A stretch of 64,000 nt of DNA from Haladaptatus sp. DYF46 (lineage in GTDB: Archaea; Halobacteriota; Halobacteria; Halobacteriales; Haladaptataceae), in NCBI RefSeq assembly GCF_021083305.1, contig NZ_JAJFAY010000012.1, positions 24,899 through 88,898 on the forward strand. The letters run 5' to 3'. Of the stretch, positions 62,437 through 64,000 are shown in pieces. Each line of letters starts with the position of its first letter. Position 1 is the stretch's first letter. The position numbers were made by a program, and so were the translations under genes. The notes beneath the pieces were generated by a model. It ran no database searches and was not told the DNA's origin. It was given only the letters and a program-made list of their open reading frames with translations.

Positions 62437-62617
62437 GTGTTCGGACGAACGGGGCGACTTTGGACGGGGCTGGTGTTGGTACTCATCGGCGCGTGCTTCT
62501 CTTCGTGCATTTCATCTTCGGCGTCGACACGCCGCTGGTGCTGCTCGCAGTCGGCGTGTTGGTCCTCCCGCCGGAACGCTCGCCATCGCGGTTGCACAGC
62601 GAGAGCGCCCGGTCTGA
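62437..62617 (+). pseudogene. Frameshifted small two-helix membrane protein
   Basis: From the GTG at 62437 the first frame reads VFGRTGRLWTGLVLVLIG, then loses sense. Skipping two bases at GCGCG near 62490-62496 restores VLLFVHFIFGVDTPLVLLAV and GVLVL in another frame; skipping two more near CCCGCC at about 62570 gives AGTLAIAVAQRERPV and a TGA at 62615. The composite of about 58 residues is a convincing two-helix membrane protein. Two 2-bp insertions, or sequence errors at GC-rich runs, would explain it. Confidence 0.5.
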
Positions 62618-62731
62618 CTGCACAGGACTGCTGTGCCATCGCTAGTCCCACTACTCGTTGGCATCCCCCGGCTCCGGGAGCGTTATCCCGTCGACCTTCT
62701 CAAAACCGTCCAAACCATACGGATCACAAAA

Positions 62732-62767
62732 ACCATACAAACCATACAAACCATACAAACCATACAA
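62732..62767 (+). repeat. Four tandem copies of ACCATACAA
   Basis: Perfect 9-bp units at 62732, 62741, 62750 and 62759, with partial copies on both sides (CAAACCATACGG at 62711). It lies 230 bp upstream of parA, within an A+C-rich stretch on one strand. Such short iterated units near parA can be a centromere or a plasmid-style iteron. Confidence 0.75.
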
Positions 62768-62790
62768 ACTCACAAAACTATTCAATCTCT

Positions 62791-62881
62791 CAAAACCAGT
62801 TTTGCTGTCAAAACTCCTGGTCAACACCCGTATAGAGCTGAACCCCGCCGCGATGCTCGGATAGCAAAACCGGTTTTGCTA
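62791..62881. promoter_or_regulatory. CAAAACC/GGTTTTG palindromes upstream of parA: candidate operator or parS
   Basis: TAGCAAAACCGGTTTTGCTA at 62862-62881 is a perfect 20-bp palindrome. A near-palindrome CAAAACCAGTTTTG lies at 62791-62804, and half sites CAAAACC or CAAAACT occur at about 62701, 62772 and 62809, with GGTTTTG again at about 62966 next to the start of parA. Repeated dyads of this kind upstream of a parA gene suggest binding by a partition protein. Confidence 0.6.
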
Positions 62882-62956
62882 GCCGAGACGGTTTGGATTA
62901 TACCGAAGAAGTGGCGTTTTGGGGCTGTAACGGCTTATTTACAAACGTCTGACGCG

Positions 62957-62964
62957 CTTTTATG
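62957..62964 (+). promoter_or_regulatory. TATA-like box before parA
   Basis: CTTTTATG is centred about 30 bp before the ATG at 62991, leaderless spacing. A GGTTTTG half site lies between box and start. Confidence 0.45.
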
Positions 62965-62990
62965 TGGTTCGGACGGTTTTGCGATTTTGT

Positions 62991-63782
62991 ATGTCCGACA
63001 CAGCCAAAATCGCCGTCTCGAACCAGAAGGGCGGGGTCGGCAAGACCACGGTGGCGATCAACGTCGCAGGGGCGTTACACCACCGTGGACACGACGTGTT
63101 GTTCGTCGACCTCGACCCACAGGGAAACGCCACCGAAGGACTCGGCTTGGAAGCGGAGTACGAGGCACAACCGCCGACCTTGTTCGATGCGCTGACCGAC
63201 CACGAAGCGCGCGAGGAAGTCGATTCGCTCGTCGTCTCCCACGAGGAGATGGACGTCCTCCCGAGCAACATCGACATGACCAGCGTCGAGCCGGAACTCA
63301 CGATGGCGATGCGCGGACGTGAGCGCTTGATACAGGTCCTCGATGCACTCGATACCGACTACGACGTCATCATCATCGACTGTCCGCCGTATCTCGGTAA
63401 CCTCACCGACAACGCTCTGCTCGCCGCGGAAAACGTCCTCATCCCCGCGCTCGCCGAATCGACGAGCAAGCGTGCGCTGGAGATCCTCTTCGACCAGATG
63501 GAGGTTCTCGAAGCGGAGTACGACACGCAGATTCGTGACCTCGGACTCGTCGCCAACCGCGTCGAGACGACTAACGAAGCGGACGCGATGCTCACGTGGT
63601 TCGACGACGTTTTCACCGATATCCCGGTTTGGGAGGTCAGAAAACGGGTCACGCTCCAGCGTGCGTTCTCCGCCGGGTGTTCCGTCTTCGAATTCGAAGA
63701 GGAGTGTGACATGGCGGCCGTATTCCTCACCGTTGCCGAGGACCTCGAACGGCAGTTCGACTTGGCGGGGGTGTCCGCATGA
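62991..63782 (+). CDS. ParA-family partition ATPase
   Basis: A 263-residue P-loop ATPase with the deviant Walker A KGGVGKTT at 13-20, switch region VDLDPQGNATEGL and Walker B DVIIIDCPPYLGNLT. It belongs to the ParA/Soj group that segregates chromosomes or plasmids by ATP-driven movement over nucleoid DNA. The ATG at 62991 begins the family start MSDTAKIAVSNQKGG. The TGA overlaps the ATG of the next gene, so the two are translationally coupled. Two origins lie 8 and 20 kb away. Confidence 0.92.
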   Translation: MSDTAKIAVSNQKGGVGKTTVAINVAGALHHRGHDVLFVDLDPQGNATEGLGLEAEYEAQPPTLFDALTDHEAREEVDSLVVSHEEMDVLPSNIDMTSVEPELTMAMRGRERLIQVLDALDTDYDVIIIDCPPYLGNLTDNALLAAENVLIPALAESTSKRALEILFDQMEVLEAEYDTQIRDLGLVANRVETTNEADAMLTWFDDVFTDIPVWEVRKRVTLQRAFSAGCSVFEFEEECDMAAVFLTVAEDLERQFDLAGVSA

Positions 63783-64000
63783 GCGACGAGAGTCGCGCCG
63801 ACCGCCTCCGCCGTCGCCGTGCGAAGCGTGAGAAACAGACCGAAGCGTCCGAATCCGGCGAACGCGTCGACGCTTCGCCGGAAAATGAAACGGACGTCGC
63901 GGCGGAATCGTCGGGGACCGACGCCGTCGCGGTCGACGAAACCGGCGACGCGAGCGAACGGGAGAGCGTGAAGGCGACCCGCGTCGGGACCTACATGTAT
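63779..64000 (+). CDS. ParA partner gene, N-terminal part, cut by window end
   Basis: The ATG overlaps the TGA of parA. The 74 visible residues start MSDESRADRLRRRRAKREKQ, a basic stretch, then a long acidic, Glu/Asp/Ser/Ala-rich disordered region, and near the cut TRVGTYMY. A short basic N terminus is what ParB-type and other ParA partners use to stimulate the ATPase. The likely DNA-binding portion lies beyond the window. Confidence 0.65.
   Translation, partial: MSDESRADRLRRRRAKREKQTEASESGERVDASPENETDVAAESSGTDAVAVDETGDASERESVKATRVGTYMY

Noticed and set aside
1..64000. tRNA, rRNA or other structured RNA genes
   Set aside because: Scanning for GGTTCGAATCC-like T arms and conserved rRNA segments gave only matches inside protein-coding genes; no RNA gene can be supported by eye.

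Overview
The window reads as haloarchaeal DNA: high G+C, acidic proteins, TATA boxes of the TTTAWA/ATAATAAA kind about 27 bp before many start codons (leaderless transcripts), Tat signal peptides, haloarchaea-type domains (DUF58/DUF4129 cluster, HTH-10 'Bat' regulators, UPF0058, small zinc-ribbon proteins) and Orc1/Cdc6 genes next to ORB repeats. Single-gene housekeeping functions (NAD synthase, GlmS, GlmM, GlmU) argue for the main chromosome or an essential large replicon rather than a small plasmid. No rRNA, tRNA, CRISPR array or intact insertion sequence was seen.

Layout. 0-9.7 kb: a galactonate-dehydratase-like enolase, a decayed Orc1/Cdc6 gene, a secreted zinc peptidase, NAD synthase, several small haloarchaeal proteins and GlmU. 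9.8-11.8 kb: a two-gene regulatory module (DUF7344 helix-turn-helix membrane protein followed by a calcium-repeat/transmembrane/helix-turn-helix protein). 12-37 kb: a surface-glycan region with GT2 and GT4 glycosyltransferases, a DUF4129-DUF7269-DUF58-DUF7519 operon, two paralogous Tat-exported beta-helix proteins, an internally deleted sulfatase-like gene, a flippase with a mucin-like tail, a polysaccharide-deacetylase lipoprotein, an FkbM methyltransferase, an asparagine-synthase-like amidotransferase, a DUF1616 membrane protein, and a five-gene leftward operon (nucleotide-sugar dehydrogenase, GT2, DUF354, large membrane protein, epimerase). 37.9-40.1 kb: a second copy of the two-gene regulatory module in the opposite orientation, so the glycan region lies between inverted copies.

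40.4-49.7 kb: glmS, a first candidate replication origin with orc1/cdc6, glmM, a universal stress protein, an Nramp transporter with a short coupled leader ORF, and a membrane glycosyltransferase-like protein. 50.3-53.2 kb: a tightly overlapping operon of a Tat lipoprotein solute-binding protein, a 46-residue protein and a PAP2-family membrane enzyme. 53.2-55.9 kb: a second origin with about ten ORB repeats and a second, different orc1/cdc6. 56-62.6 kb: small zinc protein, YdjM-like membrane hydrolase, two HTH-10 regulators, UPF0058 and a frameshifted small membrane gene. 62.7-64 kb: short repeats and palindromes ahead of parA and a partner gene cut by the window end.

Together, GlmS, GlmM and GlmU can make UDP-GlcNAc; the dehydrogenase and epimerase can convert nucleotide sugars; the glycosyltransferases, flippase and modifying enzymes would build and export a surface polymer; and the flanking membrane-tethered DNA-binding proteins are reasonable candidates for its control. 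Two origin/initiator pairs and a ParA locus within 22 kb make the right half a replication and partition hub.
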